Assembly: GCA_002104905.1 (NCBI GenBank)
Contig: MCFE01000095.1
Location: 109,420-173,419, forward strand
Source of the DNA: Basidiobolus meristosporus CBS 931.73
Taxonomy: Eukaryota; Basidiobolomycota; Basidiobolomycetes; Basidiobolales; Basidiobolaceae
Length of the DNA: 64,000 bases
Reading direction: 5' to 3'
Shown one piece after another: positions 48,265-59,515 of this stretch (positions within the stretch are counted from its first letter, which is position 1; each line of letters opens with the position of its first letter). A program made the position numbers and the translations under genes. The notes under the pieces were generated by a model. The model had not been told where the DNA came from. It did not search any database and was given only the letters and a program-made list of their open reading frames with translations.

Positions 48265-50644
48265 AGAGAACTAGCAAAACTGGAAGAGGAACTCAACAGA
48301 GCAGATGCGGGATTCGTTAACGTTAGAAGTTCCTTCAACGCTCCTTTTATTTCCCACCAGATGCATCAACGGTTCACGAGGATTTGCATAGAAAACGCTA
48401 ATTTAGGTTATGGGAGGACAGAATTTAGGAGGCTGCACATTCGAGCCGCCATATCAAAGGAACGATGCAGGAGCACTATGAACAAGTACATTCACTTATT
48501 ATCAGCATTCATATCATCAGTTACTTTAGCTTAATACACTAAATATATGTATCCACATCCATATTATAGGTTTATATGGACAAATGGCTAAAATGAGGCA
48601 ACCCCACTTGATCCCTGGTTTGTAATATTACAAGGTTTTACATTCCAATTCCCTAGTTGGATGGCTCGAATAACTCATGCTTGAAAATCGTAAAAATGGA
48701 AAAGCCCCTTGCAAAGAACGAATGGCCCAAAACACTGATGCACAAAGATACAAGCACAAAGCGCACTTGCAATAGCTGGGAACATTCCCATTATGAGTCA
48801 AAGATGCTTTTGGTTGTAACAATCTGTGCATTATCGTTTATCCGCAGTATCCATCCAACGCTTACCTGATTTGACAGTAATCGTCACACCAAGCTACTTC
48901 AGATGAATAGCGAAAGACTCGACGTTAGAAAATTGGTTTGTATTTCCCACAAATTAAGGGCTCCTATGAACCAAGCAGTATTCAAACCAGACCATACAGC
49001 ATGAAGTAAATGGGCTGCTGTGCCTCGTAAGACTAGGTGATTATCAGCGGTGGAGTGGCATTCTAGATGTGACCAATGCTTCCTTGATTATAGCCGAGTG
49101 GATAGATAAGGGAGTACAATTCGTTCAGGGCTGAGTTCATTCCCGAGTGTTCCAAGATCTGGCCGTTACATATCACTGACTTTATATTAAACTACACAAA
49201 ATCGTTTTGAGTTTAAGCTTTTAGGCGTATTTTGCGTGCTTTGGAAATATCATCGGGCTAGGTAGCCTGCACGAAGATCCCAATGTACTCCGAGTACTGA
49301 TACCTGTTCCATTATCCTTGTGGCACAATCACCGCAAATACTTGTCAAATAAATATCAATTAATTAGCCAGAACACCAATGCTCTCATGGATGGGAATCA
49401 CAAAGGGTAGAGAACTTCGAAATTGCTCAAGAGTCTCTATACGCAAAATGCAACTCTCTAAAACACTTCATCCCAAGACACGGACGAAGCGTTCAGTTAC
49501 ATGTTTTGCAGCAATCATGCTATGTCAAGAACTCCAGGGGAGCAAAGATGTGAGTGGCGTTTTGCCCTAGTTAGTGGTTCTTGTTCAAACCGACGGAAAC
49601 AGGCCCGGAATAATCACGTGGTAAAATGTGAAAGATGTCCTGGTATTAGGGGGTGAGGCATTACATCATATGGCAGTAAGAACCCATGCGGAAATTATGA
49701 AGCGTAATTACAACGAGTGTGTTGCTGTGCATATGTCTGGCACTAACCATTACCGCAGGTAGATTATCACCAACACTAGGGGACTTGGCTTTAACAGACT
49801 GAGATTCAAATCAATTTTCACCTGTACTTGGGAAGCAACCTCAACTTATATAGGCATATAGAAACATATACCCTAATAAACCTTGATACGTCTTTTTGCG
49901 AGGCTCATCTGCAGACACTTGAGAAAATTTTGCAAGGATTGAGGCTTTCTACAGCATAGAATATTTCTTTTTAATAATCCCACAATCCAGATAAACACCA
50001 GACTATCAAAGTTGTTTCAAACCTACGTCCATGTCCCGAATTGGGATTTCAAGAAGTTGAAATTGTTAGAAAATGGGTGGTTTCCCTTGCTGCCCTGTAT
50101 GGTAAAAATAAAAGGCCCTTCATCGCCCATCTTGAATGCTTCATGTTCTTGGTAGTTTACCTCCTTTGTGCCTCATTGATATTGATCGATTCAATATTCC
50201 CATCGAGTTGTAGTCATCACAAAGGCTATGAATCAATCTATATTCTTGGACGACCCCCCCAAAATACTGGGAAATGGTCTTACTATTGTATATGCTTCCA
50301 TACCAAAATTGCATATACTTCTGGCAGATGCTGCCAAAAATGAAGGTTAATCTAACCACATGGCTATAATTGGGCATGTAATTGATGTTTTTGGATCGAG
50401 AGAATCACCAGACGCCGTTGGAGTCTGGTCAGCTTGTACTGTTATTCTAGATCTATGTGAGGATTGAACTCGTTCGGCTGTTGATATGGCAAATGGCTAG
50501 GAGGCTCCTTTTCAAAAATTTGTAGCTTGTGCGACCTACATACATCATGTTCCCCATGTTAATTTTTCAGTTTATGGTCTCTGCTTAGGCAATATTTGAT
50601 TGCTGGCCCTTCCGTTTCCTCCCTTGTCTTTCCGAAGTAATCCA
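48265..50644. other. 2.4 kb without recognisable gene
   Basis: AT-rich intergenic DNA before the MFS gene. Short frames (for example 49379-49570 and 50041-50343, + strand) have no family resemblance. No LTR or transposase relic noticed. Confidence 0.5.
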
Positions 50645-52214
50645 ATGACTTCCTCAAACCAAGAAGATCCCTTTACAGAGCAGCCGAATGAACACACCAC
50701 ACTTTTGAATAGCAGCAAGGCCTATGATGAAGAAGCGAGCATTCATAAGGACAGTAAGAAGCCTGAATCCTTCAAGGACCTTAAAGGGCACATTAGGCCT
50801 ATCCTTGCATCCTTCTTAATCGCTCTGGTGGCTGGTTTAAATGATGGCAGCTTGGGTATCATTCTCCCTAGCTTGAAGCAATACTACGACATTCCGAACA
50901 AAACTATCTCATTGCTCTTCTTGTGCAGCGCCTTTGGATTCTTCTTTAGTGCAAGTCTGAATGGCTATGTTGTTCACCACCTAGGCCAATTGAAGACATT
51001 ATTTCTAGGGGCCAGCCTAATGTTATTTTCCTACATGTTTCTTATTATGGGCTTTCCGTTCCCGGTGATGTGCACGTTCATCGTATTCACAGGTGCTGGC
51101 ATGGCATTGTTGGATGCTGCAGTGAACGTCTATTTTGCTAATATTCCCCTGGCTACCATGATGCTTAACCTCCTACACGGTAAGCCGCTTGCGGTAAATA
51201 ATTCTATTGCTGAACATGAAGTAATGCTTTCTTTGTTAGCCATCTATGGGGTTGGTGCTATGATAGGTCCCTTGGTTGGTACCATTTTGCTGAAATATGG
51301 TATCTCCTGGAAGGGCATGTATATATTCATGGCTTTCTGTGCGCTTGCCAATATCATCGGTACTATTGTTGGATTCTCTCGAGTTGACTTTGGGTCGGCT
51401 ACTGAAGAGGTGGTTGTGGTCAACGAAGGAGACGAGGGTGTTCCATCATTAGTAAACAAACAAGGTACAGATAACAGCATAATGGAGACACATGCTGAGC
51501 TTACAAGAGCAGCCATTCTTAACCGGATGACCATTGTGGGCGCGGCCTACATCCTGGTCTATGTGGGAGCGGAGGTTACCATGGGCGGCTGGGGCTATAC
51601 CTTTTTAAGAGAAGGAAGGCATGGTGATCAAGTCACCATGGGCCATGTTGTGTCGGGGTACTGGGGTGCTTTAGCAGCAGGCCGGGTTGTGTTGGGTTAT
51701 TTGGCTGGTAGATTTGGCGAGAAGTTGACGATCTCATTGTTGACTGTGGCTACTATCGTAGGACTCGTCATAATGATGATTTCTACTGACATCCTCGTGA
51801 ATTCTACAGGTAAGAAGATCCAATTTACTTCAGGTTTTCAACGCTGTAGTTCTAACGTGCTTCGTTCGGTAGCCTTTGTTGCCATCGGCTTTTTCTTAGG
51901 CCCAATGTTCCCCACGACAATTGCCATAGCATCAAGAGTACTTCCCCGAAAGTACCATGCCACTTCCATTGGATTCATGGCTGCGTATGTACTTCCTGAT
52001 CAATGAATGGGACTGATTTACTAACAAATTTGCTTTTTCCAAAACTAGACTAGGTGCTGGCGGGGCTGCTCTCTTCCCATTCTTTACTGGTCAACTTGCT
52101 GGTGCATTCGGCATACTTGTAATGCCGCCTGCTGTTATTGTTATGTCCGTCATTATGATGGTTCTTTGGGCACTAATCCCTTCCGATAGACCATTCTTCG
52201 GTGCTTGGAACTAA
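50645..52214 (+). CDS. MFS transporter, fucose-permease/YbjJ-like type
   Basis: Four exons with introns 51180-51239, 51810-51872 and 51985-52048 give 460 aa. The protein has an acidic, hydrophilic N-terminus of about 55 residues and then about 12 hydrophobic segments. The first half shows LVAGLNDGSLGIILPSL, a GFFFSASLNGY segment and AAVNVYFAN, followed by LLHAIYGVGAMIGPLVGT once the first intron is removed, a pattern of the fucose-permease-like MFS branch also found in fungi. The second half has GAEVTMGGWGYTF and IGFFLGPMFPT. The substrate cannot be read from sequence. The first two introns have lengths divisible by three and no stop, so the unspliced frame stays open through them, but splicing restores the family pattern. 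I chose the ATG at 50645 over 50600 because it starts the acidic tail; either is possible. Confidence 0.88.
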
Positions 52215-52608
52215 TCTGGATGACTGCGATAAATAATAAGCCTTCATTATGCTATCTTTCTGCATATCGTACATATATTGTTAATCGTGGCAATGCAAGT
52301 AGTCGATATTGCACCTAATACACTGTTGGATCTCACATTTAGTTTGGTATCTATTGATCCAGGAGTTGTACGATTATTGGAGCAATTTTGAAATCATTCA
52401 TATACCCTAGAATTGTACTCACCTTCAAAGGGCTTAGCTATGCTTGGTCAAAGCTATAAATATTTTTCTCCAACATGGAATGAATTATACACTTCCAAGA
52501 TAAAATAAATAAGCGCTTTTTAGCCTCATTCATATCCAATACCCCCTGATTCTTGCTATACAGAAACTTTTGATGATATCTGCTGGCCGGTTTCTTTTGA
52601 AAAAACAG
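52215..52608. other. MFS 3' flank up to the copia debris
   Basis: About 0.4 kb AT-rich sequence with no gene. It marks the right edge of the host gene island. Confidence 0.5.
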
Positions 52609-52954
52609 TGTTGTAAGAGTTTTGGAGATATTGGAAGTGACTTGGAGAACAAGTAGATTATGCGGTTTCCACTTAATGATCTATTGAATTTAAAGGTAGG
52701 TTTATACTTTTACTTGGTCTTGGCAAGACAAATACATGGAATATGTCTAGGAAGGTCCCAAGAACATGTGTGCAAACTTTGGGGCTGTTTGGACAATTTA
52801 TCAAAATCTCATGTTCTGAGTACTTGATATGTTGGTGTAAATACTCCAAGTAAATACCATCAAGGAGCTTGGCCAGAACTCTCTGAGATTTGTAGGCAGT
52901 AATTGAAGTGACCAAGTTAGGAGAATTTTTATGTGTAATCCCAAATTTACAACA
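52609..52954 (-). repeat. Copia LTR, inverted orientation
   Basis: 346 bp. On the + strand it begins TGTTGTAAGAG and ends TTTACAACA; read on the minus strand it matches the other copia LTRs (CCAAACAGCCCC, TTGGGACC, CATGTATTTG and the CTCCAAAACTCTTACAACA end). It is the 3' LTR of a copy that points away from the telomere. Confidence 0.85.
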
Positions 52955-53169
52955 CCCTCACACAACTAAATATTCATATTAACTAATCCTAATTGTTATC
53001 TAAGATATTCAAATTTGTCTCTAGCTAATGGTTTGGTAAATGTGTCTACAATCATTTCATCTATAGGACTGTCAACTAAGCTAATTTAGTCACTCTCTAT
53101 AGCTTCCTGTATGAAACTACAACTGATAACTATGTGCTTAGTTCTATCATGAAAAGTTAGATTTCTTTC
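52955..53169 (-). pseudogene. Copia Pol C-terminal fragment (RNase H end), inverted
   Basis: The minus strand encodes the same end of Pol as the copy at 60950-61136: the H-T-F-H-D-R segment, AIES..ISLV, PIDEMIVDTFTKPLARDKFEYLR and LGLVNMNI before the stop, with some stop codons inside. It directly precedes the LTR at 52609-52954 in that orientation. The rest of the element has been replaced by the LTR debris that starts at 53170. Confidence 0.8.
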
Positions 53170-53423
53170 TGTTGTAAAAACTTGTAATTCCACGTAAATA
53201 TTCACCTAACTCAGTCACTTAGATCATTACCTTAAAATCCTAAAGAATACTGACCAAATTCCTTGTTGGGATTTACTTGGAATATTTACCCAGAACATGA
53301 AAATTAAATAATTTGTCCAAACAGCCCCAAAATGTGCAAACAAGCTCTTTGGACCTTTATTAACCTATTCTATGTTGTAAGTGTCTTGGAGATATTGGAA
53401 GTGATTGGGAGAACAAGTAGATA
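53170..53423 (+). repeat. Truncated copia LTR and an inverted LTR stub
   Basis: 53170-53373 is an LTR in + orientation (TGTTGTAAAAACTTG...CCTATTCTATG) lacking its last third. It is followed at about 53374-53423 by a stub in the opposite orientation (TTGTAAGTGTCTTGGAGATATTGGAAGTG...AAGTAGAT) and then by the intact 5' LTR. The order + / - / + within about 300 bp points to repeated insertion or rearrangement in one spot. Confidence 0.75.
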
Positions 53424-53755
53424 TGTTATAAAAATTTGTATTTCCACCTAAATATTCACCTAACTTAGTCACTTAGATCATTACCTTCAAATCCTAGAGA
53501 ATACTGACCCAATTCCTTGTTGGGATTTACTTAGAATATTTACCCAGAACATGAAAATTCTCAAAGTTGTCCAAACAGCCCCAAACTTTGCACACATGTT
53601 CTTGGGACCTTCCTTAACCTATTCTACGTGTTTGTAATGCCAAGACCATGTAAAAGTATAAATACTACTTTTACATTCAATAAATCATTAAGTGAAAACC
53701 ACATAATCTACTTGTCCTCCCAATCACTTCCAATATCTCCAAGACTCTTACAACA
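53424..53755 (+). repeat. 5' LTR of the main copia element
   Basis: 332 bp beginning TGTTATAAAAATTTG and ending CTTACAACA. It is very similar to the 3' LTR (61148-61497), which is somewhat longer because this LTR lacks the ACCAAAATACCAGGT segment before CCAGAACATG. Confidence 0.88.
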
Positions 53756-53767
53756 GGTTATGAGCCC
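53756..53767 (+). promoter_or_regulatory. Copia primer-binding site (initiator Met tRNA, internal)
   Basis: GGTTATGAGCCC directly follows the LTR. It is the exact complement of the anticodon stem-loop GGGCTCATAACC of the yeast-type initiator methionine tRNA. Priming from the inside of a cleaved initiator tRNA is known for Drosophila copia and some relatives. The first copy (3736-3747) has two changes here. Confidence 0.75.
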
Positions 53768-53786
53768 CAAGCTGTCACTCTCTGCA

Positions 53787-56700
53787 ATGTCTACTACTGC
53801 TATTACTGGAATTTTTCCCTCTGCTGAAAAGTTGGATGGCTCTAACTACCAAGTGTGGAAGGTGAAGATGAAGATGCTGCTGCAAGAAAGAGGCCTTTGG
53901 AATATTGTCATGGGAGAAGAATGCCCTCCTAAGAACGTGGGAGAGGAAGCCTTTAAGTACCAGAAGAAAGAACAAAGTGCCTTTAACTGAATTTGCCTTA
54001 ATGTCAAGGACAAATTGCTAATTCAATGCTCAAGAGCAAAAACGGCAAAGAATGCCTGGAAGGCATTAGAAGACACCTACAAGTCATGTTCAGCTGCCAA
54101 GAAAATGTATCTGAGAAGAAAATTCTTTACTACAAAGATGCTGCCAGGAGAAGAAATGAAAAATCTAATTAACAGAATTACCCTGCTGGTAGATGAGATG
54201 GAATCTGTGGGCGTACCAACTACTGATGAGGATGTGATAGTTCCCATCCTGAATAGCCTGACAGACGAGTTTCAGGGCCTTGCATCAGCCCTAGAGTCCA
54301 GAACTGAAGATTTGACCTTAAATTACGTATATAGAAGGCTCCTGGATGAAGAATTAAGAAAATCAAGCGTCAATAAGAAGGAAGAAGAAAATGCTTTAAT
54401 AAGCAATGATAACCAACAAAGGAGGTACCCAAGACCCTACAAAGGCAACAGCAACCTATTTTGCAACTACTGTAAAAGGAAAGGACACACATCAGACCCG
54501 TGTTTCAAAAAGAGAGATTATCAGCAAAAGAAGCCTGAATACAGAAATGCTGCAACAACTGAAGATAGACTATTCATATCTGCACTAAATATGACCACAA
54601 ACAAGGATTCTCAGATGTGGTATATTGACTCTGGAGCTTCTCAACACTTTACACACCAAAAAGAACTTTTTACCCAATATCAAGAAATTCCAATTAAGAA
54701 GGTTTTCATGGGTGACAATAGAACACTTGATGCAGTGGGAGAAGGAACTATCCAAGTAAACCTTAGAAGCAGTGAAGGAAGCCATACACTGACCTTTAAA
54801 GAAGTACTCTATGTACCAGAAATAGCCAAGAACCTACTCTCTGTAAGCAAGGCCACAGCAGAAGGACTCAGTTTCAGTTTTGACAATTCTGGATGCAGGA
54901 TCACTGATCAAAATGGTGCCCATATTGCTTTGGGCATCAGAGATCAGAATCTATACAAGTTGACTTATATTCCATCATATCTGGAAGCCAATATAAGTAA
55001 CTTAAATGAAGAAACACCAATGCTTTGGCACAGGAGATTTGGACACATCAATTTTGATTATTTGCGTAAAATGATCAAAGATCAGCTAATTTCTGGAGTG
55101 AAAGTTGATCCCCCAGCTAATTTGGAGCACTGTGAAGCCTGCATATATGGGAAACAAGCCAGACAACCGTTCAAGAGCTCTGGGTTAATCAAAACTAAGA
55201 AAAAATTAGATCTAATTCACTCAGATCTGTGTGGACCTATGCAAAATTTATCCTTAGGCGGGATGAAGTATTTAATCACTTTTATTGATGATTATACAAG
55301 ATACACATGGGTCTACTTCATGGAGAGAAAGGAAGAAGCTCTGTCTAAGTTCAGGGAGTTTAAAGCCATGGTGGAGAGAGAAACTGGTGAAAAAATCAAG
55401 AAAATACGCTCTGACAATGGTGGAGAATATACCTCAAAACTCTTCATCCACTTCTGCAAGATTCGTGGGATAAAGCAAGAGACTACTGTACCATACTCCC
55501 CACAGCAAAATGGAGTAGCAGAACAAGCTAACAGATCAATAATTGATATGGCAAGATCTATGATCCATGATCAAAAATTATCCTATGATTTTTGGGCGGA
55601 ATCAGTTGCCACTGCTGTATACCTTAAAAATAGGAGTTATAACGGAATACTTTGTGATTCTACTCCATTTGAAGCATGTATGGATACAGACCAAGTGCAG
55701 AACATCTAAGAATATTTGGGTGTACAGCATATGCCAAAAAACTGGCCGGAAATCAGTCAAAATTTGAGCCAAAAAGTGTAAAATGCATATTTTTGGGCCA
55801 CTGCAATGAGAGTAAGGCATACAGACTCTACAATACCAAAGCAAAGAAGCTGATAAAGTCCAGGGATGTGTTGTTTGATGAAAATTCAAAATTTTCACAA
55901 AAAATGACATCAGATGATGACGAAAATTTGATCTCAAGTCCACAAATTGTCAGGATTGAATCAGAGCAAAACAATGAGAATTTTTTCACTCCAGAGGACT
56001 CTACAACCATGGTTCAGCCAGAATTAGTGCCCAGGAATATCCCAGAAGTGATCATTCCAGTATCAAATGCCCGGAGATCCAATTGGACAAGAAATAGCCC
56101 AAATTACTATATCAATGAGGGTACAAACTTAGCCTATGCCTATTCAGTCCATGTTGATGAGCCCCAGACTGTAAAAGAGGCCCTAAATAGCCCTCAGACA
56201 AAGTTTTGGAGATCTGCAATGACTGAGGAATATCAGGCACTGATGGAAAATCAAACTTGGGACTTAGTCAAATTACCAATCAACCGAAAATCAATTGGAC
56301 GCAAATGGGTCTTCAAGACAAAATACAAGGCTGATGGTACAATTGAAAGATACAAAGCAAGACTTGTAGCCAAAGAATACTCTCAAATAAAAGGACTTGA
56401 CTATACTGAGACCTTTGCACCGGTAGCCAAGTTTAATTCCATCAGATTAATATTGGCTATTGCAGCCAAATATAAGTTTTTTATTCATCAAATGGATGTA
56501 AAAACTGCATTTTTGAATGGAGAACTTGATGAGGACGTGTATATGGACCAGCCTGATGGGTTTGTTGACCAAGATAACCCCCATTTGGTCCGCAAGCTTA
56601 AAAAGTCACTATATGGTCTCAAACAATCACCAAGAGCCTGGAATTGCAGGATAGATTCTTATTTGGAATCTTTGAGTTTCAAAAGGAGTAATGCTGACTA

Positions 56701-56841
56701 TAGTATATACTATAAGCCAGATAGAGCAAATCAGTTCTATTAGCTCTATATGTGAATGATCTTATTATAGCGCAATAACTAGAAACATGAAGAGACTAAA
56801 TCAGCTATCTAAGAGTTCAAGATGTACAATCTAGAGAACTT
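53787..56841 (+). pseudogene. Copia Gag-Pol, first part (Gag, protease, integrase, RT)
   Basis: The ATG at 53787 starts Gag (MSTTAITGIFPSAEKLDG). Order of parts: Gag with CCHC knuckle (CNYCKRKGHTSDPC), protease (YIDSGASQHF), gag-pre-integrase (LWHRRFGH and CEACIYGKQ), integrase with its acids (HSDLCGP, RSDNGGEY, QQNGVAEQANR), and reverse transcriptase (GRKWVFKTKY, KARLVAKEYSQ, HQMDVKTAFLNGELDEDVYM, LYGLKQSPRAW). Lesions: TGA at 53988-53990 where the older copy has TGC; loss of one base near 55677 in the EAWYGY segment; a frameshift near 56743 just before the active-site box; and the box itself reads YVND, not YVDD. The RT is interrupted at 56844 by the DNA transposon. The copy cannot make a working polyprotein. 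Confidence 0.9.
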
Positions 56842-57027
56842 AGTAGACTTGTTCTGTTGGATAGTGCCACATAGTGCCAGCCTGTTTATAGTGCCGGATC
56901 AATCTGGCACCCTATGGCACTATCTGGCACTATAATTTCTACCATGATGCCAGTGGTATGATACAGTTACTGGTAATTTTACTCAATCTTACTTATGTTG
57001 CTCAGAATAGTGCTTTCCTTGCTTTAT

Positions 57028-57912
57028 TTACTCTTCATAATGCTCCAGACACATTTCTCTCAGTGGATGTCTTCTTGTATGAACATACTGTGCATTAATA
57101 AGTATCTTAACTATTTTACCTATTCTGCTGTTTTCTCCTATATATGACTTTCCTCTGTATTTACCTGCCAATATGCTGAATCTCTTCAGATATCTAAATG
57201 TGTGCTCTACCCTTACTCTGAAATGATTAAATATCTCATTGTAGAGCTTCTGCTTCCTGCTAAGCACACCATTCCTTGGCTTCCTATAAGCTGTAATACA
57301 TCCTAATCTCTGACAATCCTCTCCTATATAGGCTAAGTCTGCCATATATTTCTCCCCTCTACTGAATTCAGGATGATTCTCTACCCAGAGTGCTTTGTCA
57401 TGCCTACTTCCAGCAAATGGCCCACTAAACCAGATGATGTTACCCTCAATGTCAGTCAGTGCTTGAAACTTCACACAGTGTGCCTTGTACTTGCCAGAAT
57501 AAAAGTGCCTCTGCCCTCTAGAAGGTCTGTTAATCCTCACCGGGAAGGTATCCAAAATACTCCTTATATGGAACCTGTTGCTGAACACTCTGGGATATGG
57601 AAGTCTATTGGAGCTTCTGAGCCTAGTATTCCAAGCTTGCTCTAAGTCATTCATACCCTCTGCAAGGTGGTTCTCCATTGCTGTCAGCTGGGAATGAAAG
57701 CTTCTAGGACCTTTGTTGCCATGGATGGTGGGATGAAACCTTGTGGGGCAATAGTTCTTGTAATAGCAGAGAAGCTTAACAAGGGATCTCCTTGAGTAGA
57801 TTGGGGTTGATGGTCCACAGTACTTGGTATAGATCTCCTCCAGTGTGTCAAAAGGAAATCCAGTGGTAGTGATGGGATTGATGAGAAAAGACCATTCAGA
57901 TGAGTAAGTCAT
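57028..57912 (-). CDS. DDE_Tnp_4-type transposase
   Basis: 294 aa, uninterrupted. The DDE_Tnp_4/Harbinger signatures are present: Asp121 in SILDTFPVRI, the SRHD motif (Asp172) after FSGPFAG, a further acid in the ADLAYIG segment (Asp192), and Glu236 in FRVRVEHTFRYLKRF. The N-terminal 115 residues contain a region of helical character that may bind DNA. All expected acids seem to be present, so the protein might still be functional. It is read on the minus strand, opposite to the host copia. Confidence 0.88.
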   Translation of the reverse strand: MTYSSEWSFLINPITTTGFPFDTLEEIYTKYCGPSTPIYSRRSLVKLLCYYKNYCPTRFHPTIHGNKGPRSFHSQLTAMENHLAEGMNDLEQAWNTRLRSSNRLPYPRVFSNRFHIRSILDTFPVRINRPSRGQRHFYSGKYKAHCVKFQALTDIEGNIIWFSGPFAGSRHDKALWVENHPEFSRGEKYMADLAYIGEDCQRLGCITAYRKPRNGVLSRKQKLYNEIFNHFRVRVEHTFRYLKRFSILAGKYRGKSYIGENSRIGKIVKILINAQYVHTRRHPLREMCLEHYEE

Positions 57913-58211
57913 ATTAAAATTGATGGATGTTTGTATGGAGGTGGTTTGAATTGATTCGGCGCGATCTGCGTTATTTATCTGATTTTTAACACATTTTGGT
58001 TAAATCTCCATCAATTGCCATGTATCCCATCATTATGTCGCAAAAATCATCCGCAAACAATGCCTTGGTACTTTTATTGATGGTTTAATCATAGGTCTAT
58101 AATCAAATAGGAAATCTGCAATTGATGTGATCTGATCCATGTCAATGCGATCCAAGATGCATCATGCATAATATATGGAAAATTCAACAATCACTTTAAT
58201 TTTCATATATA

Positions 58212-58486
58212 TTTCATATAAGACCAGGTTGATGCCAATATACTGCTGTATAAGTATCCAAATCCATTGCTATGGTCCCCATACCAAGCCTCAACTCATC
58301 TTTGGGACAACCCAGACAAAACCCATCCCCAAGCTCACAAGCGCGGTCCGGACCGGAAAAGTTGATGTTGGATCAGTTCAAGTTCTTGCCAAATGATTTT
58401 AGTATGGCCCAAGTGTCTATGATGAGCCTTCATACAGATATTTGGGCATTACTGATTAATCTAGCAGAACTAGATACCTCAGAGAG
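58212..58486 (+). repeat. Repeat shared with 3115-3386
   Basis: The sequence AAGACCAGGTTGATGCCAA and the following 270 bp recur at 3115-3386 with scattered substitutions. Here the repeat lies inside the DDE transposon, between the transposase and the second coding region, so 3115-3386 probably marks a second, truncated copy of this element. Confidence 0.7.
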
Positions 58487-58505
58487 TTGACAAAGATGGA
58501 AGAAT

Positions 58506-59515
58506 TTGAGTAGAAAGCTGTGGCATGAGTTCTACATCAAGATGCCAGCCAATGTATGTAAAAAGATATATAACAAGACAAGTATTGAAATCAAGAATGA
58601 GCTGAGAGTGAGGGGATTTGACGAAGAAGCTGCGCAGGAACAATTTCGCGCGCAATTTGCACAGTTTGTGCCTCAACTTTGGGAACCAAAGAGATTTTGA
58701 ATGAGTTTTTGCCTCAAATGACTAATGTACTACGTGATATATTAGTAGAGCTAAGTGGCTTCCAAGAGCAATATACACAGGACTCATCCAGGCAACAGCT
58801 CCAAAGTATCAGACAGAGGGTAAGTGAATACCTTGAGGAATCAGATGGTGAGCTTCAGGAGGAAGAATACAGACCATGAGCAACATCGTCCAGATTGTGC
58901 CAGCACGCCTTGCTGGATTCCCTACAATCTCTTGCAACCACAGCGCGCCGGCGCATGTCAGTCCAGAGTATGCCAACACCCTTTACCAGAACGCCCTGCG
59001 TCAAGTCAACGTGCATTGAGTCAACCCGCGTTGGGTCAATGCGCGCGCTTCAGAGCAAAACTACAAGAACTCGCCAAACTGCTCATTTAGACACAAGTCC
59101 ATTGGAGTGGACCAAGTCGCGTCAACATGCGGCATCACATTGAACTCAGCCAAGGGCCATCTCAACGTGTCAAGGCACGCCTGCGCGTGCCGTCTTGCCT
59201 GACCATCAGCAAGTTACTTCTGGTGAACTGACTGATGATGACCAACATGAAGTGCCTCAACCACCGGAGCCCTTGGCAAGTAAAAGAACGCGTCAGCGCA
59301 TGGCACTACAGGCCGGTTCAGTTGGTTCAGTTGGAGCAATTCAGCACGGCCAAGCTGCAGCATTGCACTCATCAACTAGGAGGCAAAATACTGACTACAA
59401 ATACACAAGTAGCCAAGATGATAGTCAGCCAGGAAGTAGTATAGGTGTGCAAAGTGAGTCACTACCAAATGCTTCAGTAGTAATCCCTGTGAGAAAAAAA
59501 CCCAGGAGAAGATGA
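58506..59515 (+). pseudogene. Second coding region of the DDE element, frame-broken
   Basis: A series of open pieces on the + strand (58506-58700, 58679-58879, 58895-59143, 59195-59515) reads as one protein if small frameshifts are allowed. The first piece has Lys/Glu-rich helices (IKNELRVRGFDEEAAQEQFRAQF), the next an EESDGELQEEE acidic run, and the last an acidic, Gln/Ser-rich tail ending in a nuclear-localisation-like KKPRRR. PIF/Harbinger elements often carry a second, Myb/SANT-like gene divergent from the transposase; the position and orientation fit, but I see no clear Myb motif. It could instead be a cargo gene or chance. Confidence 0.35.
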
